DNA of 52,315 nucleotides from a bacterium (GCA_029218465.1 JAQXRJ010000069.1:1-52315); one strand, 5' to 3'; positions 26,377 through 34,931 are shown, counted from the first letter of the stretch. The notes: generated by a model from the sequence alone, not told the origin. Numbers and translations: made by a program.

Positions 26377-26387
26377 TGCCTTTTTTA
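26359..26387 (+). terminator. rho-independent terminator of the ABC exporter genes
   Basis: GCACT/AGTGC stem, lengthened by AAA/TTT with a bulge, followed by six T. It overlaps the ATPase stop codon. Confidence 0.65.
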
Positions 26388-26477
26388 TAGTTTTTAATTT
26401 TTCATTTTGCTAGAATAAAAAAATATAGAGTAAATAAACAACATAAGAATATGAAATTGTTGTAAAAGGGTAAAAAT

Positions 26478-26869
26478 GTGAAAAAACTGAAAATATTATT
26501 ATTGGGAATATTATTTTTAATATCAATAAGTATAAATGCAATAAGTCTAAAAGTTGATTTGAGTTGTCCAACAAGTGCAAATGAATCTAGTGAAATTTCA
26601 TGTAAGGTGGAAATTCATATGGTGAAGATTTTGATAGCGCTAATTCACCATCAGCAAATATAAGGGTTAAATCGGCAGTCAACACGTTTGATAATTTAAG
26701 TGTTGCTGGTTCATCAATAAATTTTAATAAAAATACAACAACATATAATGTTACTATTGATTCACAAAGCACAACTATTTCTTCTGTTGCAACTGATCAA
26801 TATGCAACATTATCTGGAACTGGAAATAAAACATTAAAATATGGTAAAAATACATTTAATAAAGAATAA
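26478..26869 (+). pseudogene. broken cadherin-like surface protein gene
   Basis: A GTG start with a GGG-type ribosome binding site gives a clean signal peptide (MKKLKILLLGILFLISIS) and the start of an exported domain (LSCPTSANESSEISCKV). The frame then stops at 26663. Around 26605 the reading shifts into another frame (codons starting at coordinates 3n+2). That frame continues SANIRVKSAVNTFDNLSV and a cadherin-like repeat to about YGKNTFN, and ends at TAA 26867-26869. The piece lacks most of a cohesin-like domain, the end of its repeat and any anchor. I read it as a decayed member of the surface family encoded at 1663 and 21333. Confidence 0.7.
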
Positions 26870-26947
26870 ACAGAATGTCAAATTTCAGTTGATAGTAAAA
26901 TTGAAAAAATAAATAGTGTTAATTTTTGTCTAATTGAGTGTAAAATA

Positions 26948-26976
26948 TTGAAAAATTTTTAAATTAAGTATATTCT
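26948..26976 (+). promoter_or_regulatory. promoter of rpoZ-recX
   Basis: TTGAAA (26948-26953) and TATTCT (26971-26976) with a 17-base spacer, about 20 bases before the GTG start. Confidence 0.55.
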
Positions 26977-26997
26977 TATCATAGGGAGTGTGATAAA

Positions 26998-27198
26998 GTG
27001 ATATATCCATCAATTGATAAACTACTTACAATAGTGGATTCAAAATATCAACTAGTACATATTGCAGCTAGAAGAAGTAAAGAATTATATAAATATGAGA
27101 ATTATCAAATGTCCAAAAAAAAGTATGCTTCTCATAAGAATATTGGTAAAGCACTTGAAGAAGTTGCGGAAGGATTAGTAAAAGTAAAAGAAAATTAA
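26998..27198 (+). CDS. rpoZ: RNA polymerase omega subunit
   Basis: A 66-residue omega subunit with the N-terminal signature YPSIDKLLTIVDSKYQLV (3-20) and AARRSKEL, ending in a helix ALEEVAEGLVKV. It helps assemble and stabilise the beta-prime subunit. The start is GTG with AGGGAG nine bases upstream. The usual gmk neighbour is not here; recX follows 68 bases downstream. Confidence 0.88.
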   Translation: MIYPSIDKLLTIVDSKYQLVHIAARRSKELYKYENYQMSKKKYASHKNIGKALEEVAEGLVKVKEN

Positions 27199-27266
27199 AT
27201 TACATTAGTATTTTTTTCTTTTTTTTTAATATTTTAAGTGATATATATTAGGTAGGAGGTAATTTG

Positions 27267-27998
27267 ATGAATATAGAAAAATTTACTAAGAAAAAAGATG
27301 GCTTTTACAATTTGAATTTAGATAATAGTTCAAAAATATTAATTCATGAAGATTTAATTCTTAAGTATGATTTACTTATACATAAAGAAGTATCAAATCA
27401 ATTTATAGACCGCCTTATAAAAGAAAATAATATCTATTTAATATATAATAAAGCTATAAAATATATAACTATTAAAATGAGAAGCAAATATGAATTAGAA
27501 GTCTATTTAATAAAGCAAGGATTTGATAAAGACCAGATAAATATAGTAATAGATAAATTATGTAATCAAGGTTATTTAAATGATATTGAATTTTGTAAAG
27601 CATATATAAACGACAAAATTAATTTGTCTAATGATGGACCAAAAAAAATAATATCCATATTAAAGCAAAACAAAATTAATAGTGAAATAATAGAAGAATA
27701 TATATCAATATTTAATGAAGCATTACAAGAAGAAAAAATTAATAAACTTATATCAAAACAGATTATATCAAATACTAATAAGGGTTCAAATTTGTTAAAA
27801 CAAAAAATACTTAATAATTTAATTAATATTGGTTATGAAAGAGAAGTAATATTAAAATGCTTAGAAAATTTTGAGTTTAATGATAAAGAATTATATAAAA
27901 AAGAGTATAATAAACTATACAATAAATTATCTAAAAAATATTCTGGAAGAGAACTAGAATATAAAATAAAGCAAAAATTATATCAAAAAGGATTTTAA
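27267..27998 (+). CDS. recX: regulatory protein RecX
   Basis: RecX modulates RecA filaments. At 243 residues it shows the three-helix repeats of the family: AIKYITIKMRSKYELEVYL (the Y-L-xx-R-xRSxxEL pattern), then VIDKLCNQGYLNDIEFCKAYI, then GPKKIISILKQNKI, and a C-terminal repeat ending YEREVILKCL. The start is the ATG at 27267, six bases after TAGGAGGT. It ends at a strong bidirectional terminator shared with prsA. Confidence 0.88.
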   Translation: MNIEKFTKKKDGFYNLNLDNSSKILIHEDLILKYDLLIHKEVSNQFIDRLIKENNIYLIYNKAIKYITIKMRSKYELEVYLIKQGFDKDQINIVIDKLCNQGYLNDIEFCKAYINDKINLSNDGPKKIISILKQNKINSEIIEEYISIFNEALQEEKINKLISKQIISNTNKGSNLLKQKILNNLINIGYEREVILKCLENFEFNDKELYKKEYNKLYNKLSKKYSGRELEYKIKQKLYQKGF

Positions 27999-28001
27999 AT
28001 T

Positions 28002-28033
28002 AATAAAAGCCTCTTTAAATAGAGGCTTTTATT
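28002..28033. terminator. bidirectional rho-independent terminator
   Basis: Perfect 13-bp stem AATAAAAGCCTCT/AGAGGCTTTTATT with a 6-base loop between the convergent recX and prsA stops, T-rich on both sides. Confidence 0.85.
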
Positions 28034-29006
28034 ATGAATTACTTTCTACGTAAGCTTTGTATTGTTTATTTAATTCAGAATCCTGTATTTTAACTTCATA
28101 TTCTTCTCTTAATTTAATTAAAGCTATTGTACTTAGTTTTTCATTATCAGAAAGTTTTTGATTAGCTAATTCTTCTATAATATCATCTTTTACATCTTCT
28201 AACTTTGGTTTATCTTTTTGAGCAGTTTTATATATTATATGATATCCATACTCTGTTTTAACTGGAGTAGTTGAATAAGTACCAACTTTCATATCTTTAG
28301 CAGCTTTTTCAAATTCGTCAACCATTTGTCCATGATTGAAATCAGCAAGTTTTCCACCAGAAGCGCTGTTAGAAGAATCATCTGAGTATTCTTTAGCAAG
28401 TTCTGCAAAATCAGCACCATCTTTCAATTTAGAAATTACTTCTTTAGCAATTTTTAATGCTTCAGCTTCTGCTTCAGCTTTTTCCTCATCAGTAGCATCA
28501 TCACTTACATCTGGTTTAATTAAAATATGACTAGCACTTATATCACCAAAAATTTCATCTTGATAATACTTGTTAATTTCTTTATCAGTTACTAATGTTT
28601 TAGCGTATCTAGTCGCAGCTAAGTCTCTTTTATAGTTAAGTGAAATATTACTTTTTAATTCTTCTTCACTTGAAACCCCATTTGCATTTAAATATTCATT
28701 GAATGATGAATATTGAGATTTATACATATTTTCATAATAATATTTAATTGTTTCAATTTGATTTTTGATGTAATCAGTTTCATCATCATCAGCTTTAAAT
28801 AATTCATCGAGTATTTGTCTATCTATTTTATTTATTAAAATGTTAAGCCCATATGTGTTCTTTAGATCTTCATATAAACTATCAACTGAAATATTTTCTC
28901 CCTTCAAAGTAACTACTGCATCTGTTCCATCTTTTAATTTAGGTACTTTACCACAACTAGTAACTACTAACAATACTATTAAAGTACTTAATAAAACTTT
29001 TTTCAT
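28032..29006 (-). CDS. prsA: PrsA-type peptidyl-prolyl isomerase lipoprotein
   Basis: Extracellular foldase anchored as a lipoprotein (lipobox VTSC, C18), 324 residues. An N-terminal SurA-like helical region (about 25-145) is followed by the parvulin domain (about 157-261), with ASHILIK, DFAELAKEYSDD, GGKLADF and the closing TEYGYHIIYK. A charged C-terminal helical tail follows. It assists folding of secreted proteins at the membrane-wall interface, plausibly the wall enzymes of this window. GGAG ribosome binding site. Confidence 0.93.
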   Translation of the reverse strand: MKKVLLSTLIVLLVVTSCGKVPKLKDGTDAVVTLKGENISVDSLYEDLKNTYGLNILINKIDRQILDELFKADDDETDYIKNQIETIKYYYENMYKSQYSSFNEYLNANGVSSEEELKSNISLNYKRDLAATRYAKTLVTDKEINKYYQDEIFGDISASHILIKPDVSDDATDEEKAEAEAEALKIAKEVISKLKDGADFAELAKEYSDDSSNSASGGKLADFNHGQMVDEFEKAAKDMKVGTYSTTPVKTEYGYHIIYKTAQKDKPKLEDVKDDIIEELANQKLSDNEKLSTIALIKLREEYEVKIQDSELNKQYKAYVESNS

Positions 29007-29040
29007 TTTTATGTTCTCCTTCCATTAAAGTTCTATATTT

Positions 29041-29069
29041 ATAATAACAAAAACGAAGTTAAATTACAA
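29041..29069 (-). promoter_or_regulatory. promoter of prsA
   Basis: On the minus strand TTGTAA (29069-29064) and TATTAT (29046-29041) with a 17-base spacer, about 35 bases before the start codon. Confidence 0.5.
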
Positions 29070-29158
29070 TTATTTTAATTAATTTTTAACAATAGTCCGA
29101 ACCTTTATTAATAATTACCATAAAATACTGTGAGTAAAGAAAAAGGAGGAATTAAATT

Positions 29159-29245
29159 ATGGGTAACAATTATAATGCATCAAACTACGCTATTGTTTTA
29201 GTTCTGTTCATATTACTAATAATTATATTAGGTACCTGTATATAA
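29159..29245 (+). CDS. 28-residue YjcZ-like membrane peptide
   Basis: A 28-codon frame: a polar head MGNNYNASNYA and one hydrophobic helix IVLVLFILLIIILGTCI. AAGGAGG precedes the ATG by eight bases. The FxLIVVLFILLIIxG-like helix is the hallmark of the tiny YjcZ/sporulation-associated family in Firmicutes. A second gene of the same kind follows 16 bases later, which makes chance unlikely. Function unknown. Confidence 0.65.
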   Translation: MGNNYNASNYAIVLVLFILLIIILGTCI

Positions 29246-29261
29246 TTAAGGAGGTGTAATT

Positions 29262-29372
29262 ATGTCTTGCTCTAATAATGAATGTTCACATCGTTGTGGA
29301 AATGGTTATGTTCTTATAATTGTATTATATGTTTTATTAGCAATTATACTTGGATCATGGATCACATACTAA
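29262..29372 (+). CDS. 36-residue YjcZ-like membrane peptide with Cys-rich head
   Basis: A 36-codon frame with head MSCSNNECSHRCGNGY (three Cys, one His) and one hydrophobic helix VLIIVLYVLLAIILGSW. Ribosome binding site AAGGAGGTG, seven bases upstream, and a rho-independent terminator directly after the stop. It forms a two-gene unit with the preceding peptide. The cysteines could bind metal or form disulfides; nothing is known. Confidence 0.68.
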   Translation: MSCSNNECSHRCGNGYVLIIVLYVLLAIILGSWITY

Positions 29373-29377
29373 AAAAG

Positions 29378-29399
29378 GAAGGCTAACCTTCTTTTTTTT
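29378..29399 (+). terminator. rho-independent terminator of the two-peptide unit
   Basis: GAAGG/CCTTC stem with loop CTAA, followed by eight T. The gap up to 29534 shows nothing else. Confidence 0.8.
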
Positions 29400-29534
29400 G
29401 TATAGAAAATAGTTATTATTTGTTGTATTAAATATTTTATAATAATATATCAAATTGCAAGAATTCATTAAAAACTATTACATATTTCATCAACATTATA
29501 TAGTAATACAAAATAAATACTTTAACTTTAAAAA

Positions 29535-29924
29535 CTATTTTATTTTATTAAAGATTTCATCTAAAGCAATCAATTCTTTTTTATTAAAAGTATGCATCAA
29601 ATTATCTGTTTTATATCTTGGAGTCGCATGCATATGATAGTGCTTAATTTCTTGACCAAAGTCGTTGTTCTGAACAAATGTTAGTCCTTCACAATTTAGT
29701 TTTTCTTTTAGTAAAGAATATATTTCTCTAGAAACTTTGTTAATATGACATAGAGTGTCTAAATCTATATCATTTATATTAGTAAAGTGCTTTTTTGGAA
29801 TAATAAGACAATCTCCATTAGTAGAAGGATTAATATCTAAAAAAACTTTAACTATCTCATCTTCATATATAGTGTAGCTTGGAATATCTCCATTAATAAT
29901 TTTACAAAATAAACAATCATTCAT
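29535..29924 (-). CDS. HIT-family nucleotide hydrolase
   Basis: Histidine-triad protein of 129 residues. It has the triad HYHMH (95-99), the N-terminal zinc pair CLFC (C4, C7) of the HinT/Zn-HIT branch, and the NINPSTNGDCLIIPKKH stretch. Such proteins hydrolyse AMP-linked or dinucleotide substrates in the cytoplasm. GGAG ribosome binding site; its start overlaps the end of the upstream small membrane gene by 8 bases. Confidence 0.92.
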   Translation of the reverse strand: MNDCLFCKIINGDIPSYTIYEDEIVKVFLDINPSTNGDCLIIPKKHFTNINDIDLDTLCHINKVSREIYSLLKEKLNCEGLTFVQNNDFGQEIKHYHMHATPRYKTDNLMHTFNKKELIALDEIFNKIK

Positions 29925-30168
29925 ATTTTCTTCTCCTATTCATTATTATATAAGTAATTATAAAAGTTATGATTATTTGAAAAATAAACATATAATAGTT
30001 AATGCTGACTGGGAAACAATTTGAACATTTTTTAGTTTTCATAATGTTTATTATGTTATCTATTCCATAATAAGTTTTTATACTTGAATTTAACTTTATA
30101 GGAATAAATATTAAATTAATTATTACAGTTATTATAATTACTCTAATAATATATTTATATTTTTTCAT
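29917..30168 (-). CDS. small two-helix membrane protein
   Basis: An 83-residue protein, MKKYKYIIRV at the start, with two transmembrane helices (about 7-24 and 57-75) and an extracellular or cytoplasmic loop containing KCSNCF (a CxxC pair). The start at 30168 is set by GAGGT six bases upstream; a longer frame exists but has no ribosome binding site. Overlaps the HIT gene by 8 bases, so co-translated. No family recognised. Confidence 0.55.
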   Translation of the reverse strand: MKKYKYIIRVIIITVIINLIFIPIKLNSSIKTYYGIDNIINIMKTKKCSNCFPVSINYYMFIFQIIITFIITYIIMNRRRKYE

Positions 30169-30319
30169 AACATACCTCTTTTTCATGATAACACAAAATA
30201 AAAAAAATAAAAATCCAAAATTGGATTTTTGCGTAACACTCAAATATTCAATAATATAATGATACGTTTTTAAAAAATAAATACATAATATAAATAAAAT
30301 TTTATAATTTTATATATTG

Positions 30320-30328
30320 TGCTATAAT
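30320..30328 (+). promoter_or_regulatory. extended -10 promoter of the suf operon
   Basis: TG-C-TATAAT 24 bases before the sufC start and just upstream of its GGAGG ribosome binding site; no clear -35 box. Confidence 0.5.
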
Positions 30329-30352
30329 ATTGAAAGGAATGGAGGTATATTT

Positions 30353-31111
30353 ATGCTTGAAATAAAAGATTTGAATGTATGTATAGAAGATAAAAAAATA
30401 TTAAATGGATTATCTCTAAAAATAGAAAAAGGACAAATTCATGCGATAATGGGGCCAAATGGTACTGGTAAGTCAACATTATCTAAAGTAATAATGGGAA
30501 GTAGTGAATATAAGGTTTTATCTGGAGATATATTGTTTGAAAACAAAAGTATTAAATCATTGGATGTAGATGAAATCGCAAGACTTGGAATTTTTTTGTC
30601 AATGCAAAATCCACCTTCCATTGAAGGAATATCTAATAGTGAATTTATTAAAACTGCGATTAATTCTAAAAGTGAGGAACCAATAGGATTATACGACTTC
30701 ATAAAGAAAATAGAGAATAGTTCTAAAGAATTATTAATACCAAAAGATAATATTCATAGAAATGTAAATGTAGGATCTTCTGGTGGAGAAAGAAAGAAAA
30801 ATGAAATATTACAACTTTTAATGCTTGAACCTAAATTTATAATATTAGACGAGCTTGATTCTGGTCTTGATATAGATAGCTTGAAAATAGTATGTAAAAG
30901 CATAAATGATTATCTATCTAAAAATAAAGATGCTTCGGTATTAATAATAACTCATTATCCAAGAATTTTAGAATATATAAGACCTAATTATGTACACATA
31001 ATGCAAGATGGAAAAATAACTTCAACAGGAGATTATAGTTTAGCACTTGAAATAGAAAAAAATGGTTATTCCAAGATAAATAACATAGGTGAGAGTAAAG
31101 AAAATGAATAA
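30353..31111 (+). CDS. sufC: Fe-S cluster assembly ATPase SufC
   Basis: ABC-type ATPase of the SufBCD scaffold, 252 residues. Walker A GPNGTGKST, Q-loop FLSMQNPPSIEG, signature SSGGERKKNE, Walker B FIILDELDSGLD, and H-loop ITHYPRIL. These are the classical SufC variants. The start is the ATG at 30353, eight bases after GGAGG; an ATG further upstream lacks a ribosome binding site. First gene of sufC-D-S-U-B. Confidence 0.95.
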   Translation: MLEIKDLNVCIEDKKILNGLSLKIEKGQIHAIMGPNGTGKSTLSKVIMGSSEYKVLSGDILFENKSIKSLDVDEIARLGIFLSMQNPPSIEGISNSEFIKTAINSKSEEPIGLYDFIKKIENSSKELLIPKDNIHRNVNVGSSGGERKKNEILQLLMLEPKFIILDELDSGLDIDSLKIVCKSINDYLSKNKDASVLIITHYPRILEYIRPNYVHIMQDGKITSTGDYSLALEIEKNGYSKINNIGESKENE

Positions 31112-31808
31112 ATTATTATTGAAAAGTGATGATGAAATAGATAATCTTGTTGTAGAAAAAGATACAGAACTAGAGCTTAATTTAAATAATTGTAGTAAAA
31201 AAATAAACATAATAATAGAAAATAATACATGCCTAAATTTATTGGACATGTGTAATAAAACAAGTAATATTATAGAAATAACTTTAAAAGAAAGAAGTAT
31301 TTTGATTTATAATAAAGCAGGTATAGATATTAATGACAGTATATTAGTTAATCTCGATGGTTATGAATCAAGTTTGGATATTTATACTAGTATTGTAAAT
31401 AAGGATAAAACTAATTCATTTTTTACAATAAGACATAACAATTCTAATACAAGCAGTTTTTTATCAAATCATGGAGTTAATGTTTCAAAAAATGAATTAA
31501 AATTCAATGTAGATGTAATAATTAACCAAAATGCAAATAATTCAAAGACTAATCAACAAAATAAAATTATTAATTTAAATAATGGAAAAAGCAATATATC
31601 ACCAAATTTAATTGTTGATAATGATAACATTGATGCATCTCATTCTGCATATATAAGTGATTTTGATGAAGAAACTATATTTTATATGAAATCAAGAGGA
31701 ATAAATGACAAAAATATAAAAATGTTACTTATGGATAGTTTCTTAATTGGCAATTTAAAAGAAGAATATCGAGAATTAATACAAGAACATTTTAAAAATA
31801 TAATATGA
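31104..31808 (+). CDS. sufD: very short SufD-type scaffold protein
   Basis: SufB/SufD-family beta-helix protein of only 234 residues, against about 400-440 for ordinary SufD. The conserved C-terminal core is intact: SPNLIVDNDNIDASHSAYI, then FDEETIFYMKSRGI and the LLMDSFLIG helix. The N-terminal helical domain and much of the beta-helix are missing. It overlaps the end of sufC by 8 bases and precedes sufS, the normal sufD position. It probably still pairs with SufB and SufC. Confidence 0.8.
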   Translation: MNKLLLKSDDEIDNLVVEKDTELELNLNNCSKKINIIIENNTCLNLLDMCNKTSNIIEITLKERSILIYNKAGIDINDSILVNLDGYESSLDIYTSIVNKDKTNSFFTIRHNNSNTSSFLSNHGVNVSKNELKFNVDVIINQNANNSKTNQQNKIINLNNGKSNISPNLIVDNDNIDASHSAYISDFDEETIFYMKSRGINDKNIKMLLMDSFLIGNLKEEYRELIQEHFKNII

Positions 31809-31822
31809 GGAGGTGACTAATT

Positions 31823-33025
31823 ATGAATAGAGAAGATTTTCCTATACTTAATAAAAATAAAGAATTGATATATTTTGATAACAGCGCAACAACTTTTAAA
31901 CCCCAAAGTGTAATATCTTCTATTGAGGAATACTATACAACATATACAGCTAATGCTCATAGAGGAGATTACGATAATTCTGTAGAAGTTGATCAAAAAT
32001 ATGAAGGAGTAAGAGATAAAGTTAAAGAATATATAAGTGCAGATGATAGGAAAGAAATAATATTTACAAAAGGAACAACTGATTCATTAAATATGATAGT
32101 ATTTGGATATATGAAATATTATCTTAAAGATGGTGATGAAGTATTACTATCAAAAAGTGAACATGCTTCAAACATACTTCCTTGGATGAATTTAGCTAAT
32201 ATAGTTGGCATAAAAATAAAATTTATTGATTTAGATGAGGATTTAACTTTAACAAAAGAAAACATAGAAAAGCAAATAACAAAAAATACAAAAGTTATAT
32301 CTATTGCACATATTACAAATGTTGTTGGTGATATAAGAGACTTAAATATGATTGGAAAGATTTGCAAAGATAATAATCTAATGTTTATTGTGGATGCTGC
32401 TCAGTCAGTAGCACATACAAAAATAGATGTAAAAAAATTTAATATTGATTTCTTAGGTTTTTCTGCACATAAAATGTTTGGGCCAACAGGAGTAGGAGTG
32501 TTATATGGAAAATATGATTTGCTTAATAAATTAATACCAACACAATACGGTGGAGGAATGAATTCTTTCTTTGAATCAACAGGAGAAGTTGAATATAAAG
32601 AACTTCCTGAAAGATTAGAAGCAGGAACACCAAATATAGCTGGTGTAATAGGTTTAGGTGCAGCAATAGACTATATAAATAAAATTGGTATTGATAATAT
32701 TCACAAGCATGAAGTTGAATTAAAACGATATGCAATAGAAAAATTAAAAGATATTCCAGATTTAAAAATATACAATATTAATCAAGAATCAGGAATAGTA
32801 GTATTTAATATAGAAAAGATATTTAGTCAGGATTTAGCAGTTTATTTAAATCATTATAAAATATGCGTAAGAAGTGGAAATCACTGTGCAAAAATACTAA
32901 AAGATGAAATAAAAACAACAAATACCTGTAGAGCCAGTTTTAGTATTTATAATACAAAAAAAGAGATAGATGTTTTAGTAGACGTGTTAAAAAATCATAA
33001 AAATATATATGATATTATTTTATAG
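31823..33025 (+). CDS. sufS: cysteine desulfurase SufS
   Basis: PLP enzyme supplying sulfur from cysteine, 400 residues. PLP lysine K217 in SAHKMFGPTG, aspartate D191 in VDAAQSVAH, the early YFDNSATTFKP, and the active cysteine C355 in RSGNHCAK. These define the group II (SufS/CsdA) class, which uses SufU or SufE as sulfur acceptor. AGGAGGTGA ribosome binding site. sufU follows 11 bases downstream. Confidence 0.95.
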   Translation: MNREDFPILNKNKELIYFDNSATTFKPQSVISSIEEYYTTYTANAHRGDYDNSVEVDQKYEGVRDKVKEYISADDRKEIIFTKGTTDSLNMIVFGYMKYYLKDGDEVLLSKSEHASNILPWMNLANIVGIKIKFIDLDEDLTLTKENIEKQITKNTKVISIAHITNVVGDIRDLNMIGKICKDNNLMFIVDAAQSVAHTKIDVKKFNIDFLGFSAHKMFGPTGVGVLYGKYDLLNKLIPTQYGGGMNSFFESTGEVEYKELPERLEAGTPNIAGVIGLGAAIDYINKIGIDNIHKHEVELKRYAIEKLKDIPDLKIYNINQESGIVVFNIEKIFSQDLAVYLNHYKICVRSGNHCAKILKDEIKTTNTCRASFSIYNTKKEIDVLVDVLKNHKNIYDIIL

Positions 33026-33036
33026 AAGGTGTTACT

Positions 33037-33450
33037 ATGGATAGTAGATTTAAAAGAGAAGTAATGTTAGAACATTACTCAAAACCAATAAATAGAGGAT
33101 TGATCGATAGAACAGACTATATAAAAGTTAATACAAGAAATTCATCCTGTGTTGATAATATAAATGTAATGGTAAAAATAGAGGACAATATTATAAAAGA
33201 CATTAGATTTGATGGAGAAGCATGTGCTATATAAACATCCGCAAAATCTATAATGATTAAAACATTAATTGGTAAAACAATAGATGAAATAAAAAAAATT
33301 ATAGATAATTATGAAAAAATGATAAATGAAGAAGAATATAATAGAGATATATTAGAAGAATTGATTGTATATGATGAAATATATAAGCAACCTAGTAGAA
33401 AAAGATGTGCACTTCTTCCAATTGAAGCAATTAAAAAAATAATAAATTAG
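33037..33450 (+). pseudogene. sufU: sufU with in-frame TAA nonsense codon
   Basis: SufU accepts sulfur from SufS through a zinc site. The reading frame is continuous from ATG 33037 to TAA 33450 except for one TAA at 33232-33234 (codon 66). Before it: KREVMLEHYSKPINRG, C38-x-D40 and C63 in GEACAI. After it, in the same frame: TSAKSIMIKTLIGKT and the third cysteine C124 in KRCALLP. Family members have GCAIS here, so one change TCA to TAA explains it. The second part has an ATG at 33253 but no ribosome binding site. True nonsense mutation, sequencing error and readthrough are all possible. Also SCVD replaces the usual SCGD. Confidence 0.85.
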
Positions 33451-33468
33451 TAATATATAGGAGGAAAC

Positions 33469-34776
33469 ATGGAATTAAAAGGATTAAACGAAGAAAATAT
33501 AAAAGCTATATCACAGCATAAAAAAGAAGCATCCTGGATAACTGAATATAGACTAAACAGTTATGAAAAATTTAGAGAAATAAATAATCCATCTTTCGGT
33601 CCAAATAATGATATAGATTACAATAAGATAATTTATTATAAAAGTAATGATAATGATATAAAAGCTGATTGGAATGATATAGAAAAAAATGTAAAAAATG
33701 AATTTGATGATTTAGGTGTAATTAAAAGCGAAGAAAATCTTGATGGATTAGGTGTTCAATATGAAAGTGAAGTAATATATCACAATATGTTACAAGAGGT
33801 AAAAAATAAACATGTAATATTCACTTCAATAGAAGACGCTATGAAAAAATATCCAGATATTGTAAAAAAATACTTTGGGAAAATTGTATCTAATACAGAT
33901 AATAAATTTGCAGCATTAAATTCATCAGTATTTAGTGGAGGAAGTTTTATATATATTCCTCCAAACACAACTCTTGATAGACCTCTTCATAGTTACTTTA
34001 GAATAAATAGTAAGAGTATGGGACAATTTGAAAGAACATTAATTGTTGTGGATGATAACAGTTCTCTTCATTACGTAGAGGGATGTACAGCAACAACATA
34101 TTCTGAATCATCACTTCATGCTGCAGTTGTAGAGATATATGTAGGAAAAAATAGTAAATGTCGTTATTCAACAATTCAAAATTGGGCAACTAATGTATTT
34201 AATTTAGTGACAAAGCGTGCACTAGTAGAAGAAAATGGTACAATGGAATGGATAGATGGTAATATTGGTTCAAAAGTTACAATGAAATATCCTGCTTGTA
34301 TATTAAAGGGAGATAATTCGAGTGGTACTTGTATAACAATAAGTGTAGCAAGTAAAAATCAACAATTAGATAGTGGAGCTAGAATGATACATTTAGGAAA
34401 GAGCACTACAAGTCAAATTATTTCAAAAAGTATTGCAAAACATGGTGGAAATGCAACATATAGGGGAGATGTTGTAATAAAAGAGTCTGCAGAAAATAGT
34501 GAAGCATTAGTAAAATGTGATACTTTAATACTTGACAGTATCTCAAAAAGTGATACATATCCTAATAATAGTTGTAATAATACAACAAGTAGTCTTATAC
34601 ATGAAGCTACAGTATCTAAAATAAGTGAAGAAAACATATTTTATCTAATGAGTAGAGGTCTATCTAGAGAAAAAGCTACAGAGCTTATAATGCTAGGATT
34701 TATTGAAAGGTTTAGAGAGGAATTACCTCTTGAATATGCAGTAGAATTAAATTCACTTTTGAAAAAAAACTTATAA
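33469..34776 (+). CDS. sufB: Fe-S cluster assembly scaffold SufB
   Basis: Scaffold on which Fe-S clusters are built with SufC and SufD, 435 residues (slightly short). N-terminal EASWITEYRL motif, the beta-helix with FSGGSFIYIPPNT, YVEGCTA, CRYSTIQNWA, DSGARMIHLG and GDVVIKESAENS, and the C-terminal ISEENIFYLMSRGLS with ELIMLGFIERF. AGGAGG ribosome binding site 18 bases after the sufU end. Last gene of the operon, followed by a terminator. Confidence 0.95.
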   Translation: MELKGLNEENIKAISQHKKEASWITEYRLNSYEKFREINNPSFGPNNDIDYNKIIYYKSNDNDIKADWNDIEKNVKNEFDDLGVIKSEENLDGLGVQYESEVIYHNMLQEVKNKHVIFTSIEDAMKKYPDIVKKYFGKIVSNTDNKFAALNSSVFSGGSFIYIPPNTTLDRPLHSYFRINSKSMGQFERTLIVVDDNSSLHYVEGCTATTYSESSLHAAVVEIYVGKNSKCRYSTIQNWATNVFNLVTKRALVEENGTMEWIDGNIGSKVTMKYPACILKGDNSSGTCITISVASKNQQLDSGARMIHLGKSTTSQIISKSIAKHGGNATYRGDVVIKESAENSEALVKCDTLILDSISKSDTYPNNSCNNTTSSLIHEATVSKISEENIFYLMSRGLSREKATELIMLGFIERFREELPLEYAVELNSLLKKNL

Positions 34777-34813
34777 ACAAGATTTTTAATTATGTAATTA
34801 TTTATAAAAACAG

Positions 34814-34842
34814 TATTTTCTTTTATAGAAAATATTTTTTTT
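34814..34842 (+). terminator. rho-independent terminator of the suf operon
   Basis: TATTTTC/GAAAATA stem with a 7-base loop followed by eight T, about 40 bases after the sufB stop. Confidence 0.7.
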
Positions 34843-34931
34843 AATTTTAAAAGTCATTTAATACATAATTTGCATGATTTGAATAGTAATAAAATAAATG
34901 ATAAAGTAACGCTCAAAGAAAGGAGGCGTAA

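Noticed and set aside
33232-33234. The sufU TAA as a selenocysteine or pyrrolysine codon
   Set aside because: Those residues use UGA and UAG. UAA recoding to an amino acid is not known in this group, and TAA is the main stop codon throughout the window.
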